From an uncultured Eubacteriales bacterium (GTDB lineage: Bacteria; Bacillota; Clostridia; Lachnospirales; Lachnospiraceae), in contig UQNS01000003.1 of NCBI GenBank assembly GCA_900542465.1, positions 62,001 to 126,000 of the forward strand: DNA of 64,000 nt, written 5' to 3'. A program made the translations under genes and the position numbers. Below are positions 25,608 through 34,059 of this stretch, in pieces. Under the pieces are notes generated by a model. That model was not told where the DNA came from, did not search any database, and was given only the letters and a program-made list of their open reading frames with translations. How positions within the stretch are numbered: position 1 is the stretch's first letter; the number at the start of each line of letters is the position of its first letter.

Positions 25608-26639
25608 ATGATAGTTAGTTTTTGCATATTTGCTTATAACGAAGAAAAATATCTTCCAAAACTTCTGAAGCAGGTCAGGAACCAGGATTATCCTTCAGAA
25701 AAAATAGAACTGCTTCTTATCGACAGTGCATCTACAGATTCAACTAAAGAAATAATGCTTGAGTTTGCAAGAAAGAATAAGAAGTATTTTAAGAACATCA
25801 GGGTATTTAATAATCCTAAAAAAATACAATCATGTGCATGGAATATTGCAATCAAAACATTTTCGGGAGATGCTCTCGTCCATGTGGATGCACATGCAGA
25901 GATACCCGGGGATTTTGTGTCAAAAAATGTAGAAGCTCTCGAGTCAGGAGAAGATGCCTGCGGGGGACCAAGGCCGAATATATCAGACGAGAAGACGGAT
26001 TGGAAGGATACCCTTCTTCTTGCAGAGAGGTCCATGTTTGGATCAGGGATCGCACCTTACAGGAGGGGCGCCAGAAGAGTTAAGGAAGTAGCATCACTTT
26101 TCCATGGTATCTACAGGCGTGAGATCTTTGATAAAGTAGGGCTCTTCAATGAGAAGCTTATAAGAACTGAAGATAATGAAATGAATTACCGTATAAGGAG
26201 AGCGGGATATAAGCTTAAGTATCATGAGGATATAAGATCTTTTGAGCATATCAGACCAGACTTGCTGAAAATGATGAAGCAGAAATTTGGGAACGGCTAT
26301 TGGGTAGCTTTGACCAAAGGCGTGGAGCCGGATTGTATCTCGTGGTTCCATATGGTTCCGGCTGTATTTACATCGTCTTTGCTGGCCTGTATAGGCTTTT
26401 ATAAACTGACGGACGGATGTGAGTTCTCAAGGAAACTTTTAAAGACCTTGTGCGGCAGTTACGGAACAGCGGCAGTGCTGATGTCAGCCGCTGCAAGCCT
26501 GTCCGGAAAAAATGAAAGAAATATAACAAATGTATTTTTACCTTTGGTATTTTTCCTTCTTCATACTTCTTACGGACTTGGGAGCTTATGCGGTTTCTTA
26601 AGGCTTCCTTCCTTTAAGAAGTCATACTATGAAAATTAA
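25608..26639 (+). CDS. GT2 glycosyltransferase, ExoA-like
   Basis: The 343-residue protein has an N-terminal GT-A domain: IVSFCIFAYNEEKYLPKLL, then LLLIDSASTDSTKEI, the DxD-type VHVDAHAEIPGDF, and the acceptor loop with RTEDNEMNYRIRRAG. The C-terminal third has two or three hydrophobic segments, as in succinoglycan glucosyltransferase ExoA and relatives. It probably adds the next sugar to the lipid-linked amino sugar. I prefer the ATG at 25608, with AAAAGG nine bases before, to the GTG at 25599 that overlaps the preceding stop. Confidence 0.85.
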   Translation: MIVSFCIFAYNEEKYLPKLLKQVRNQDYPSEKIELLLIDSASTDSTKEIMLEFARKNKKYFKNIRVFNNPKKIQSCAWNIAIKTFSGDALVHVDAHAEIPGDFVSKNVEALESGEDACGGPRPNISDEKTDWKDTLLLAERSMFGSGIAPYRRGARRVKEVASLFHGIYRREIFDKVGLFNEKLIRTEDNEMNYRIRRAGYKLKYHEDIRSFEHIRPDLLKMMKQKFGNGYWVALTKGVEPDCISWFHMVPAVFTSSLLACIGFYKLTDGCEFSRKLLKTLCGSYGTAAVLMSAAASLSGKNERNITNVFLPLVFFLLHTSYGLGSLCGFLRLPSFKKSYYEN

Positions 26640-26654
26640 ACAGGGGAAACAGTA

Positions 26655-28532
26655 ATGCCTAAGAGCGTAATAAACAGAAAAAAAAATAAAAGTCAGCTGC
26701 TTGTAAGAAGAATATTCTTATTTGTTATGGATATTATCGTAATAAATATAGCAGTCCTGGGTGCACTTCTGATGAGGTTTGATGTAACACTGGTATCCAT
26801 ACCTTATCACTATGCGCATGCCTACCTGTATACTGCGATACCATATACGGTCATGGCTATCGTGATATTCTGGCTGTTTAAGCTGTATCACAGTTTGTGG
26901 CAGTACGCCAGTATATCGGAAATATATAAGATAATGCTGTCATGCGGCATAACTGTTGCAGGCTATATTGTAATGACAAACCTTACAGGCAATAGCCTTC
27001 CTAAATCAGTATATTTCATGCAGTTATGCTTTATGCTGATAGGCGTGACGTCCACCCGCTTCATGTACAGACTTATAAGGGCAAGTCTTAAGAGGGAGAA
27101 ACACCTGGAAGGATCTACGAGGATAATGCTCATCGGTGCGGGAGATGCATCCAATATTTTTATCAAGGAGATCCAGAATTCCAGGTATCTGAATAACCAG
27201 GACGTTATATGTATCATAGACGACAATAAGGAAAAACTTGGCAGATTTATCAGGGGAGTTAAGGTCGTTGGCGGAAGAGACAAGATAAAAGAGGCAGCCA
27301 GAAAATATAATATCGACCAGATCATTTTTGCAATCCCGTCTATAGATAATGCACAGAAGTCAGAGATACTCAACATCTGTAAGGAAACAGACTGTGAGTT
27401 GAAAATCATTCCGGGCGTTTATCAGATGGTAGGCGGGGAGATCAACCTCAATGATATAAGAAATGTAGACGTTCTGGATCTGCTTGGAAGAAATCCTATA
27501 ACGGTAGATATATGCTCGATCATGGGGTATGTTAAGGGCAAAACGGTACTGGTCACCGGCGGCGGAGGTTCTATTGGTTCAGAGCTCTGCAGGCAGATAG
27601 TTACCCACCAGCCTAAAAGACTTATTATTTTTGATATTTATGAAAATAATGCATATGATATCCAGCAGGAACTTAAATTCAATTACCCGGAAGCAGATGT
27701 GATCACACTGATAGGCTCCGTGAGAGATATTGGCAAGCTGGATGAGATATTTGCGGATTACAGACCGGATATCGTATACCATGCAGCGGCGCATAAGCAT
27801 GTTCCTTTAATGGAGTTCAGCCCTAATGAGGCTGTAAAGAACAATGTGATAGGAACATGGAATACAGTGAAGATGGCTGATAAGTATAAGTCTGAAAAAT
27901 TTGTACTCATTTCTACAGATAAAGCGGTAAACCCAACTAATGTAATGGGGGCTACCAAGCGTATATGCGAAATGATAGTTCAGACATATGCGGAAAGATC
28001 AAACACAGAATTCGTAGCAGTAAGATTTGGAAACGTACTGGGAAGCAACGGGTCTGTCATTCCTCTGTTTAAAAAGCAGATAGAGGCCGGAGGACCTGTT
28101 ACGGTCACTCATCCGGATATAATAAGATACTTTATGACTATTCCGGAGGCTGTTTCTCTCGTTCTTCAGGCAGGAGCATACGCCAAAGGAGGAGAGATTT
28201 TCGTGCTGGATATGGGAGAGCCGGTAAGGATACTGGATCTGGCAAGGAACCTTATAAGATTATCGGGCTATACACCCGATGTGGATATGAAGATCAAGTT
28301 CACGGGACTAAGACCGGGAGAAAAACTGTTTGAGGAACTTCTTATGGATGAAGAGGGACTTCAGGATACGGAAAATAAACTTATCCACATAGGAAAACCA
28401 ATAGCGATAGCAGATAAAGAAAACTTCTACAACAACCTTGAAGAGCTTAAAAAAGAAGCATATTCAGAGGCTGGTGACATAAGACCGGTCCTGAAGAGGA
28501 TAGCGCCTACCTATAAACCGAAAGAAAATTAA
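26655..28532 (+). CDS. Membrane UDP-HexNAc 4,6-dehydratase (PglF/EpsC/CapD-like)
   Basis: This 625-residue protein starts with four membrane helices (residues about 15-130), followed by a first Rossmann-like CoA-binding domain (IMLIGAGDASNIFIKEI) and then the catalytic SDR domain with TGGGGSIGSELCRQI. The catalytic segment is STDKAVNPTNVMGATKR near residue 420: the Thr-Asp-Lys triad and Met in place of the SDR Tyr are specific to PglF-type dehydratases. It converts UDP-GlcNAc to UDP-4-keto-6-deoxy-GlcNAc. The gene ends the operon at a strong bidirectional terminator. Confidence 0.9.
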   Translation: MPKSVINRKKNKSQLLVRRIFLFVMDIIVINIAVLGALLMRFDVTLVSIPYHYAHAYLYTAIPYTVMAIVIFWLFKLYHSLWQYASISEIYKIMLSCGITVAGYIVMTNLTGNSLPKSVYFMQLCFMLIGVTSTRFMYRLIRASLKREKHLEGSTRIMLIGAGDASNIFIKEIQNSRYLNNQDVICIIDDNKEKLGRFIRGVKVVGGRDKIKEAARKYNIDQIIFAIPSIDNAQKSEILNICKETDCELKIIPGVYQMVGGEINLNDIRNVDVLDLLGRNPITVDICSIMGYVKGKTVLVTGGGGSIGSELCRQIVTHQPKRLIIFDIYENNAYDIQQELKFNYPEADVITLIGSVRDIGKLDEIFADYRPDIVYHAAAHKHVPLMEFSPNEAVKNNVIGTWNTVKMADKYKSEKFVLISTDKAVNPTNVMGATKRICEMIVQTYAERSNTEFVAVRFGNVLGSNGSVIPLFKKQIEAGGPVTVTHPDIIRYFMTIPEAVSLVLQAGAYAKGGEIFVLDMGEPVRILDLARNLIRLSGYTPDVDMKIKFTGLRPGEKLFEELLMDEEGLQDTENKLIHIGKPIAIADKENFYNNLEELKKEAYSEAGDIRPVLKRIAPTYKPKEN

Positions 28533-28577
28533 AAAATACAGACCCTTTTATTGAATACTAAAAGGGTCTGTATTTTT
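28532..28577. terminator. Bidirectional terminator between the dehydratase and prs genes
   Basis: A perfect 19-bp inverted repeat (28532-28550 with 28559-28577, eight-base loop) has A5 at its left end and T5 at its right end, so it can stop transcription from both sides. It overlaps the last base of the dehydratase stop codon and lies 13 bases from the end of prs. Confidence 0.92.
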
Positions 28578-28589
28578 AATTGTTTTTAA

Positions 28590-29789
28590 TCAGATATTTT
28601 CATCTATATCAAGAGATCCCTTTTTTTCATTATATTCTTTAACCTTAGCATGAATACGTTCAACAGGGGTTATAAGCTTGCTTACTGATGCGTCGTGGTT
28701 AAGGATGTCAATAAGCAGAGCAACATATTTACTCATATCAACGTCTATATACCATGGTTTTTCAAGCAGTTCGTCAGGCTGGTATACAAGGTTGGTCGTG
28801 AGGATCTTATCGATGATACCATCCTTATAAGCCTGGTCGATCTTTTCAAATCCATTAGTGAAGAGACCGAAGGTCGTAGCGGCAAAAACTCTTTTAGCCT
28901 TGCGGCCTTTAAGTTCTTTTGCAACATCGAGGATGCTTTCACCGGAAGATATCATATCATCGATAATGATAACATCTTTGCCCTCAACGCTTGAGCCGAG
29001 GAATTCATGGGCAACGATAGGATTTCGTCCGTCAACGATCTTGGTATAATCACGGCGTTTATAGAACATACCCATGTCAAGACCGAGTACATTTGCAAAA
29101 TAAACTGCACGGCCCATACCGCCCTCATCAGGAGAAATGACCATCATATGGTCACTGTCTATCTGGAGATCTCCGACGTTAAGAAGAAGATATTTAATAA
29201 ACTGGTATGTGGCGGAGATAGATTCAAAGCCTTTAAGAGGAATTGCATTATGAACACGAGGGTCATGGGCATCAAAGGTGATGATATTTTCAACACCCAT
29301 ATCTGTAAGTTCCTGAAGAGCAAGAGCACAGTCAAGTGATTCACGTCCGGTTCTCTTATGCTGTCTGCTTTCATAAAGGAAAGGCATAATGACAGAGATC
29401 CTGCGGGCCTTACCAGCTGCAGCGGCAATGATCCTCTTTATATCAGAATAATGATCATCCGGTGACATATGATTGATATGTCCGCACAGCTTATAAGTTA
29501 AGCTGTAATTGCATACATCAGCAAGTATATAGAGATCATGCCCTCTGATGGACTGATTGATGACTCCCTTGGCTTCACCTGAGCCAAAGCGTGGAGTCTC
29601 AGCGTCAACGATATAAGTGTCTCTTTTGTAGCCATTAGTAGCAAGGACCTGTGGGGTCTCCTCCCTGTTAGCGCGCCATTCTACGAGGTACTTATTTACC
29701 TTTTCACCAAGCTCTTTACTTGATTTCAGGGGAATAAGTCCCAGTGTTCCATAAGGAATAGATTCTGTATGACGTTCGTCTCGTGGCAT
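28590..29789 (-). CDS. prs: Ribose-phosphate pyrophosphokinase (PRPP synthetase), long form
   Basis: Prs makes phosphoribosyl pyrophosphate from ribose-5-phosphate and ATP for nucleotides, His and Trp. The PRPP-binding motif VIIIDDMISSGESIL (about residues 276-290) and the SPDEGGMGRAV region with the preceding FDAHDPRVHN are clear. At 399 residues it is some 80 longer than the usual 315, with an N-terminal addition containing PYGTLGLIPLKSSKELG and a further insertion before the first conserved block. Long forms like this are, to my knowledge, common in Lachnospiraceae. GGAGG precedes the ATG. Confidence 0.92.
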   Translation of the reverse strand: MPRDERHTESIPYGTLGLIPLKSSKELGEKVNKYLVEWRANREETPQVLATNGYKRDTYIVDAETPRFGSGEAKGVINQSIRGHDLYILADVCNYSLTYKLCGHINHMSPDDHYSDIKRIIAAAAGKARRISVIMPFLYESRQHKRTGRESLDCALALQELTDMGVENIITFDAHDPRVHNAIPLKGFESISATYQFIKYLLLNVGDLQIDSDHMMVISPDEGGMGRAVYFANVLGLDMGMFYKRRDYTKIVDGRNPIVAHEFLGSSVEGKDVIIIDDMISSGESILDVAKELKGRKAKRVFAATTFGLFTNGFEKIDQAYKDGIIDKILTTNLVYQPDELLEKPWYIDVDMSKYVALLIDILNHDASVSKLITPVERIHAKVKEYNEKKGSLDIDENI

Positions 29790-29822
29790 ATAAATTTTCC
29801 TCCATAAAAATAATCTAATTCT

Positions 29823-29850
29823 ATTCTAATAAATATAAAAAATATTTCAA
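29823..29850 (-). promoter_or_regulatory. Candidate promoter of prs
   Basis: On the minus strand TTGAAA (29850-29845) and TAGAAT (29828-29823) are 16 bases apart, about 35 bases before the prs start. The gap around it (29790-29893) is very A+T rich and holds nothing else that I can see. Confidence 0.55.
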
Positions 29851-29893
29851 CAAGAATAAATAAAAGAATAAGTAAGAATAGTAAATGAAAAGT

Positions 29894-30847
29894 TTACCTG
29901 GTCCGGTTGTCATTGCCGGTAAGCTTCAGGATCTTATAATAGGCTGTAAGTCGTGAGAAGATCCTGTCATCATAGGTCTGGCGCAATGCGGCGAAGTTCA
30001 GGTTGGTAGAAAAAATAGTAGATTTTTCTCTGATATGCCTTTCATTTATTATGAAAAATAATCTGGAAAGTATGAATGAGCTTGGAAGTTCAGTACCCAG
30101 ATCATCAATAATGAGTAGATCACACTGAAGGAGAGCTGAATCCGGATCATCAACATCTACCTGGGCAAAAAAGTCCATAGCAGACAGGTAGATCACACTG
30201 TGTGTCGTAGAGATAAGGTCTTTTGCGATGCATATCGAAAGGTAAGTCTTCCCAAGTCCGGGAGCACCGTAAAGAAGAATATTATCATTCTTTACATCGA
30301 AATCCCTGACAAACTCCCTGCATACATTAAAAGCTCTCCTTGCCAGATCACGCGAGGATTGTCCCATGACTCCCGTGCTGTCACTGTCATCATCGGGATA
30401 ATAGTCAAGGTCGAAGTTTTCGAAACTATGCCGGTTGGTGAGATTCTTAAGGTTAGAATCCTGATAAAGAAGCTCAATAGCTTTTTTTCTCAGGCAGGCG
30501 CATTTATGTCCGTTTATCAGGCCTGTATCCTTGCAGGCAGAGCAGGAATAGATAGGGTCTAAATAATCGGAAGGCTTGCCCAGAGCCTCCAGTACAGCGA
30601 TCCGTTCATTCTCCAGTTTTTTCATTTCGGATCTGTAGAGGGACAGATCTTTTTTGGATAAAGAAGAGTCCAGACCCGCAACAGCAGCCTGAAATGAAAG
30701 GTCACTGATCTTATCAACGACCTTTTTATATTCAGGACTTAAGGCGTTGATCTCTTCTTTGCGCCTGGCGATTATATTCTCATTTCTGGTACGGACCGCA
30801 TCGTATTCCCGCATTATTGTTTCGTATTGTGGATTAGTAAGAGGCAT
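29894..30847 (-). CDS. Helicase loader, DnaI/DnaC-like AAA+ ATPase
   Basis: This 317-residue protein has an N-terminal coiled-coil and a zinc-binding segment (CSACKDTG and CACLRKKA, about residues 123-141), followed by an AAA+ domain with Walker A GAPGLGKT and Walker B LLIIDDLGTEL. This is the layout of Gram-positive DnaI, which loads the replicative helicase. GGGAG on the minus strand supports the ATG at 30847, one base after the stop of the DnaD-like gene, so the two are translationally coupled. A longer frame extends upstream inside dnaD but has no ribosome site. Confidence 0.9.
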   Translation of the reverse strand: MPLTNPQYETIMREYDAVRTRNENIIARRKEEINALSPEYKKVVDKISDLSFQAAVAGLDSSLSKKDLSLYRSEMKKLENERIAVLEALGKPSDYLDPIYSCSACKDTGLINGHKCACLRKKAIELLYQDSNLKNLTNRHSFENFDLDYYPDDDSDSTGVMGQSSRDLARRAFNVCREFVRDFDVKNDNILLYGAPGLGKTYLSICIAKDLISTTHSVIYLSAMDFFAQVDVDDPDSALLQCDLLIIDDLGTELPSSFILSRLFFIINERHIREKSTIFSTNLNFAALRQTYDDRIFSRLTAYYKILKLTGNDNRTR

Positions 30848-30848
30848 G

Positions 30849-31922
30849 TTATTCTCCCGTATCGCCGCTGAGGAGCTTTTGTTCCAAAGCGGCCATGTCA
30901 ATATTAGAACGCATAATATCATTAAATTTACTTAAAGGTTTTCCCGGATTTTTCCCGTTAGGATTCTTTTTTGCGTAGGTATTGGCAGCCTGTGCTTTGT
31001 AGATATTATCGAGTTTTTCAACGTCTTCCATGGATCGGACGCCTTCTTTATGCCAGCTTGTAAGTATTGAATCAGCATATTTAAAGCTTGGGCCATGGGT
31101 CTTGTTCATAGCCCTGTCACAGGCTTCCACGATCAGGTCATTATCGAAGCCCAAGGTATCGGACCATTTCAGGATATAGTCCATCTCATCGTTGCCCGGA
31201 AGACGCTGCTGCAGTCCGAATGCCTGCATTACACTTATGACTGTAAACTTACTGCTCGCAAGGTAGTTCTTCACCTCGGATAAAGACCTGGCCCCATGTT
31301 CCAGAGCGGTAACAGCAACCTTCTCTATATACCGCATAGATTTTTTGCCGCGGGAAACAGAGTATAGGACGACCTCTTCAACACAGTCTATAGAAGTAAA
31401 CTCATAGGCGTAGCAAAGATTGAGAAGAATGTCGACATCGGTCATAGTAAGAGGGCGGCCAAAATATTTTTCTACTCTGAACTTGAAGGAACGAAGCTCG
31501 TCACTGTCGGCGTTTGACCTATCAACAGGAGATATAACAAGCTTCTTTTCAGGAGCTTTTTTTTCAACTGCAGGTTTTTCGGATACAGCCGGAATATCAC
31601 CGGGATCTTCACCGGAGTATCCGGCGTTAAGATTTACTACCATTATGGAAGTAATATCCTTATTCTCATCACGCCCTGCCTTTAATATGCCTTTTTTTTC
31701 CCAGTACTTAATAGCTCGTTTTATATCGGCATCTGTCTTTTCCAGGCTGTCGGCAATATCAGATATGGTTACATTTACCTCCCTGTCATTCAGGCATTTC
31801 AGCAGGTATAGATAGATCTTTACATACTCGCCGTTAGCATCGGGCATAAATGTATTTATGAAAATATTTGAAACTGGTGTGAAACCACAGTCGATATTTG
31901 TGGATAATGTGATGTTGTTCAT
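30849..31922 (-). CDS. DnaD-domain replication initiation protein
   Basis: The product has 357 residues. The N-terminal domain (about residues 1-85) has a winged-helix form (DREVNVTISDIADSLEKTDADIKRAIKYWEKKGIL), as in DnaD/DnaB. Two DnaD-type C-terminal (DDBH2) segments follow, the second with the WSDTLGFDNDLIVEACDRAMNKT region and YADSILTSWHKEGV, matching the YxxxIxxxW motif of the family. It probably acts with the DnaI-like loader in primosome assembly. AAAGGAATT precedes the ATG at 31922. The gene lies between murC and dnaI in one minus-strand operon. Confidence 0.88.
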   Translation of the reverse strand: MNNITLSTNIDCGFTPVSNIFINTFMPDANGEYVKIYLYLLKCLNDREVNVTISDIADSLEKTDADIKRAIKYWEKKGILKAGRDENKDITSIMVVNLNAGYSGEDPGDIPAVSEKPAVEKKAPEKKLVISPVDRSNADSDELRSFKFRVEKYFGRPLTMTDVDILLNLCYAYEFTSIDCVEEVVLYSVSRGKKSMRYIEKVAVTALEHGARSLSEVKNYLASSKFTVISVMQAFGLQQRLPGNDEMDYILKWSDTLGFDNDLIVEACDRAMNKTHGPSFKYADSILTSWHKEGVRSMEDVEKLDNIYKAQAANTYAKKNPNGKNPGKPLSKFNDIMRSNIDMAALEQKLLSGDTGE

Positions 31923-31941
31923 ATTAATTCCTTTAAAATCA

Positions 31942-33333
31942 TTATTCTCCGGACACAAGGTTATCGGCAATTTTGAAAACATCTTTTGATCCCAGTGTAA
32001 CGACCACATCGCCGGGCTTGCAGTTCTTTCTCAGGAAAGACTCGATCTCATCAAAAGTATCAAAGAAATGTCCGTCTCCGCCTTTTTTACAGATAATATC
32101 AGCTATGTCTCTGGAACTTACGCCGTAGGTATCTGCTTCACGGTCATTGTAAACTTCTGCAAGGAGTGCGTGATCTGAGCCATTTCTTAAAGCGTCTGAA
32201 AATTCTTCAAGAAAATCTCTCGTGCGGGAATAGGTATGCGGCTGGAAAACAGACCAAACATTTCCGTTTGTCATGAGCTTTACAGCTGCAAGGGTGGCAG
32301 TGATCTCATCCGGGTGATGCGCATAATCGTCAATAACCTTTACGCCATTATTAAATGTTCCTTTGAACTCTTGTCTTCTGTGAGCACCCTGGGACAGGGC
32401 CAGACCGGAAGTGACAGCCTCGGCGCAGGCGCCGGCAGCGGTACATGCAGCGATCGCCGCAAGAGAATTGGAGACATTGTGTGCGCCGGGAATATGAAGC
32501 CTGACCTTATAAGCAAATTTTCCGTTTATGATCAGGTCGTAGGATGCCTGACCGTGATCATCATATACGATATTATCGGCATAATAGTCGGACCTTGACT
32601 TATCAGTGCCGTAAGTTATGAAGTTGCCGCCGCTTGAGGGTCTGAAGAATTCATAGTCAGGTATGTCACTGTTTATCACAAGAGTTCCGTCAGAAGGGAT
32701 AAGGTCAGCAAACATTTTGAATGACTTACGGATATCATCAAGGTCTTTAAAGAAATCAAGATGGTCTTCTTCTATATTAAGTATCACGGAGATGGTCGGA
32801 TTGGCATGTATGAAGCTGTTAGTATATTCACATGCTTCTGTAATGAAAGTTTCAGATGAGCCTATCCTCATATTACTTCCTATTGTTTCGACAACTCCCC
32901 CGACAGACACAGTGGGATCAGTTCCGGCTGCGATCATGATATCAGTTATAAGAGAGGTTGTGGTCGTCTTTCCGTGTGTTCCTGCAACATTAATAGCGTG
33001 GCTGTAATTTTTCATGATCTGACCAAGCAGTACGGCACGATTTTCACATTTGAAACCACGGGCACGGGCATCTGCCAATTCCGGGTTATCATCATGAACA
33101 GCTGCAGTATATACCACCAGATCAGTATTATCAGGCACATTTCCGGCTGCCTGTGGATAATGGATCTCAACACCTTTTTTTTCCAGATCTTTAGTTGCCT
33201 CGTTAGATACTGAATCAGAGCCTGAGACAGTAAATCCTTTTGATAAAAGTATATTAGCAAGCCCGCTCATGCTTGAACCACCGATACCAATAAAGTGCAC
33301 GTGCATGGGTCTGCTGTAATTAATGGAATCCAT
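31942..33333 (-). CDS. murC: UDP-N-acetylmuramate--L-alanine ligase
   Basis: MurC adds the first amino acid, L-Ala, to UDP-MurNAc. The 463-residue protein has the three Mur ligase domains: VHFIGIGGSSMSGLA at the N-terminus (UDP binding), the ATP-binding AGTHGKTTTT at about residues 117-126, and the C-terminal domain with DDYAHHPDEI and FQPHTYSRT. A good GGAGG lies eight bases before the ATG at 33333. It is the first gene of the murC-dnaD-dnaI operon, and joins murA and murB elsewhere in the window. Confidence 0.95.
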   Translation of the reverse strand: MDSINYSRPMHVHFIGIGGSSMSGLANILLSKGFTVSGSDSVSNEATKDLEKKGVEIHYPQAAGNVPDNTDLVVYTAAVHDDNPELADARARGFKCENRAVLLGQIMKNYSHAINVAGTHGKTTTTSLITDIMIAAGTDPTVSVGGVVETIGSNMRIGSSETFITEACEYTNSFIHANPTISVILNIEEDHLDFFKDLDDIRKSFKMFADLIPSDGTLVINSDIPDYEFFRPSSGGNFITYGTDKSRSDYYADNIVYDDHGQASYDLIINGKFAYKVRLHIPGAHNVSNSLAAIAACTAAGACAEAVTSGLALSQGAHRRQEFKGTFNNGVKVIDDYAHHPDEITATLAAVKLMTNGNVWSVFQPHTYSRTRDFLEEFSDALRNGSDHALLAEVYNDREADTYGVSSRDIADIICKKGGDGHFFDTFDEIESFLRKNCKPGDVVVTLGSKDVFKIADNLVSGE

Positions 33334-33368
33334 TTCGTAAGCCTCCGTAAATATTTTTCGTGTTAACA

Positions 33369-33374
33369 ATTATA
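33369..33374 (-). promoter_or_regulatory. Candidate -10 box of the murC operon
   Basis: TATAAT is present on the minus strand at 33374-33369, 36 bases before the murC start. The -35 region is a run of T with no clear hexamer, so only the -10 is supported. It lies next to the oppositely oriented pth promoter. Confidence 0.45.
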
Positions 33375-33381
33375 CCCCAGC

Positions 33382-33409
33382 ATGACTTTAAAAAAAAGTA
33401 TGATACAAT
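33382..33409 (+). promoter_or_regulatory. Candidate promoter of pth-mfd
   Basis: ATGACT (33382-33387) and TACAAT (33404-33409) are 16 bases apart, about 70 bases before the pth start. It is back-to-back with the murC promoter, with about 8 bases between the two elements. Confidence 0.5.
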
Positions 33410-33477
33410 GCTAAAGACATAAATTTAAGAAGAGCAGATCAATATAAACAGCTAATAATTAATGAAGAGGTAAGGCC

Positions 33478-34038
33478 GTGATTATAATTGCAGGACTTGG
33501 AAATCCGGGAAAAGAATATGAGGGTACACGCCACAATGCGGGATTTGATACATTGGATGCGCTTGCTGACAGGCATGGTATCGATATAAGCGGATTTGAA
33601 CATCATGCATTGGTAGGCAAGGGACATATCAAGGGTCAGAAGGTACTGCTTGTGAAACCACAGACATATATGAACCTGTCGGGTGTGGCTGTCAGGGCAT
33701 TAATGGATTATTATAAGGAAGATACAGATGATCTGATTATTGTCTATGATGATGTTGCTCTTCCTCCGGGCAGGCTGAGAGTACGCAGCAAGGGAAGCGC
33801 CGGAGGACACAACGGGATCAAGAGTCTTATAAATGAACTTGGGACACAGGAGTTCAACAGAGTGAGAGTTGGTGTCGGAGAGAAGCCGCCTCGCTGGGAT
33901 CTGGCAGATTGGGTCCTTGGAAGGTATACGAAAGAGGACAGGGATACCATGGACGAGGCGTTTAAGAAGGCGGCCTTAGCTGTAGAATGCATCATTGAAA
34001 CAGGTATTGGTGCAGCAATGAATAAGTTTAACGGATAA
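33478..34038 (+). CDS. pth: Peptidyl-tRNA hydrolase
   Basis: Pth frees tRNAs from peptidyl-tRNAs that drop off the ribosome. The 186-residue length is usual. The signature GLGNPGKEYEGTRHNAGF (residues 6-23) contains the catalytic His20, and the segments KPQTYMNLSG, VYDDVALPPG and SAGGHNGIKSL follow. The start is GTG at 33478, preceded by AGAGGTAAGG; there is no ATG that would keep the conserved N-terminus. It is followed 21 bases later by mfd, an order conserved in Firmicutes (spoVC-mfd in Bacillus). Confidence 0.95.
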   Translation: MIIIAGLGNPGKEYEGTRHNAGFDTLDALADRHGIDISGFEHHALVGKGHIKGQKVLLVKPQTYMNLSGVAVRALMDYYKEDTDDLIIVYDDVALPPGRLRVRSKGSAGGHNGIKSLINELGTQEFNRVRVGVGEKPPRWDLADWVLGRYTKEDRDTMDEAFKKAALAVECIIETGIGAAMNKFNG

Positions 34039-34059
34039 TAAAATAAGCAAGGCGATGTA

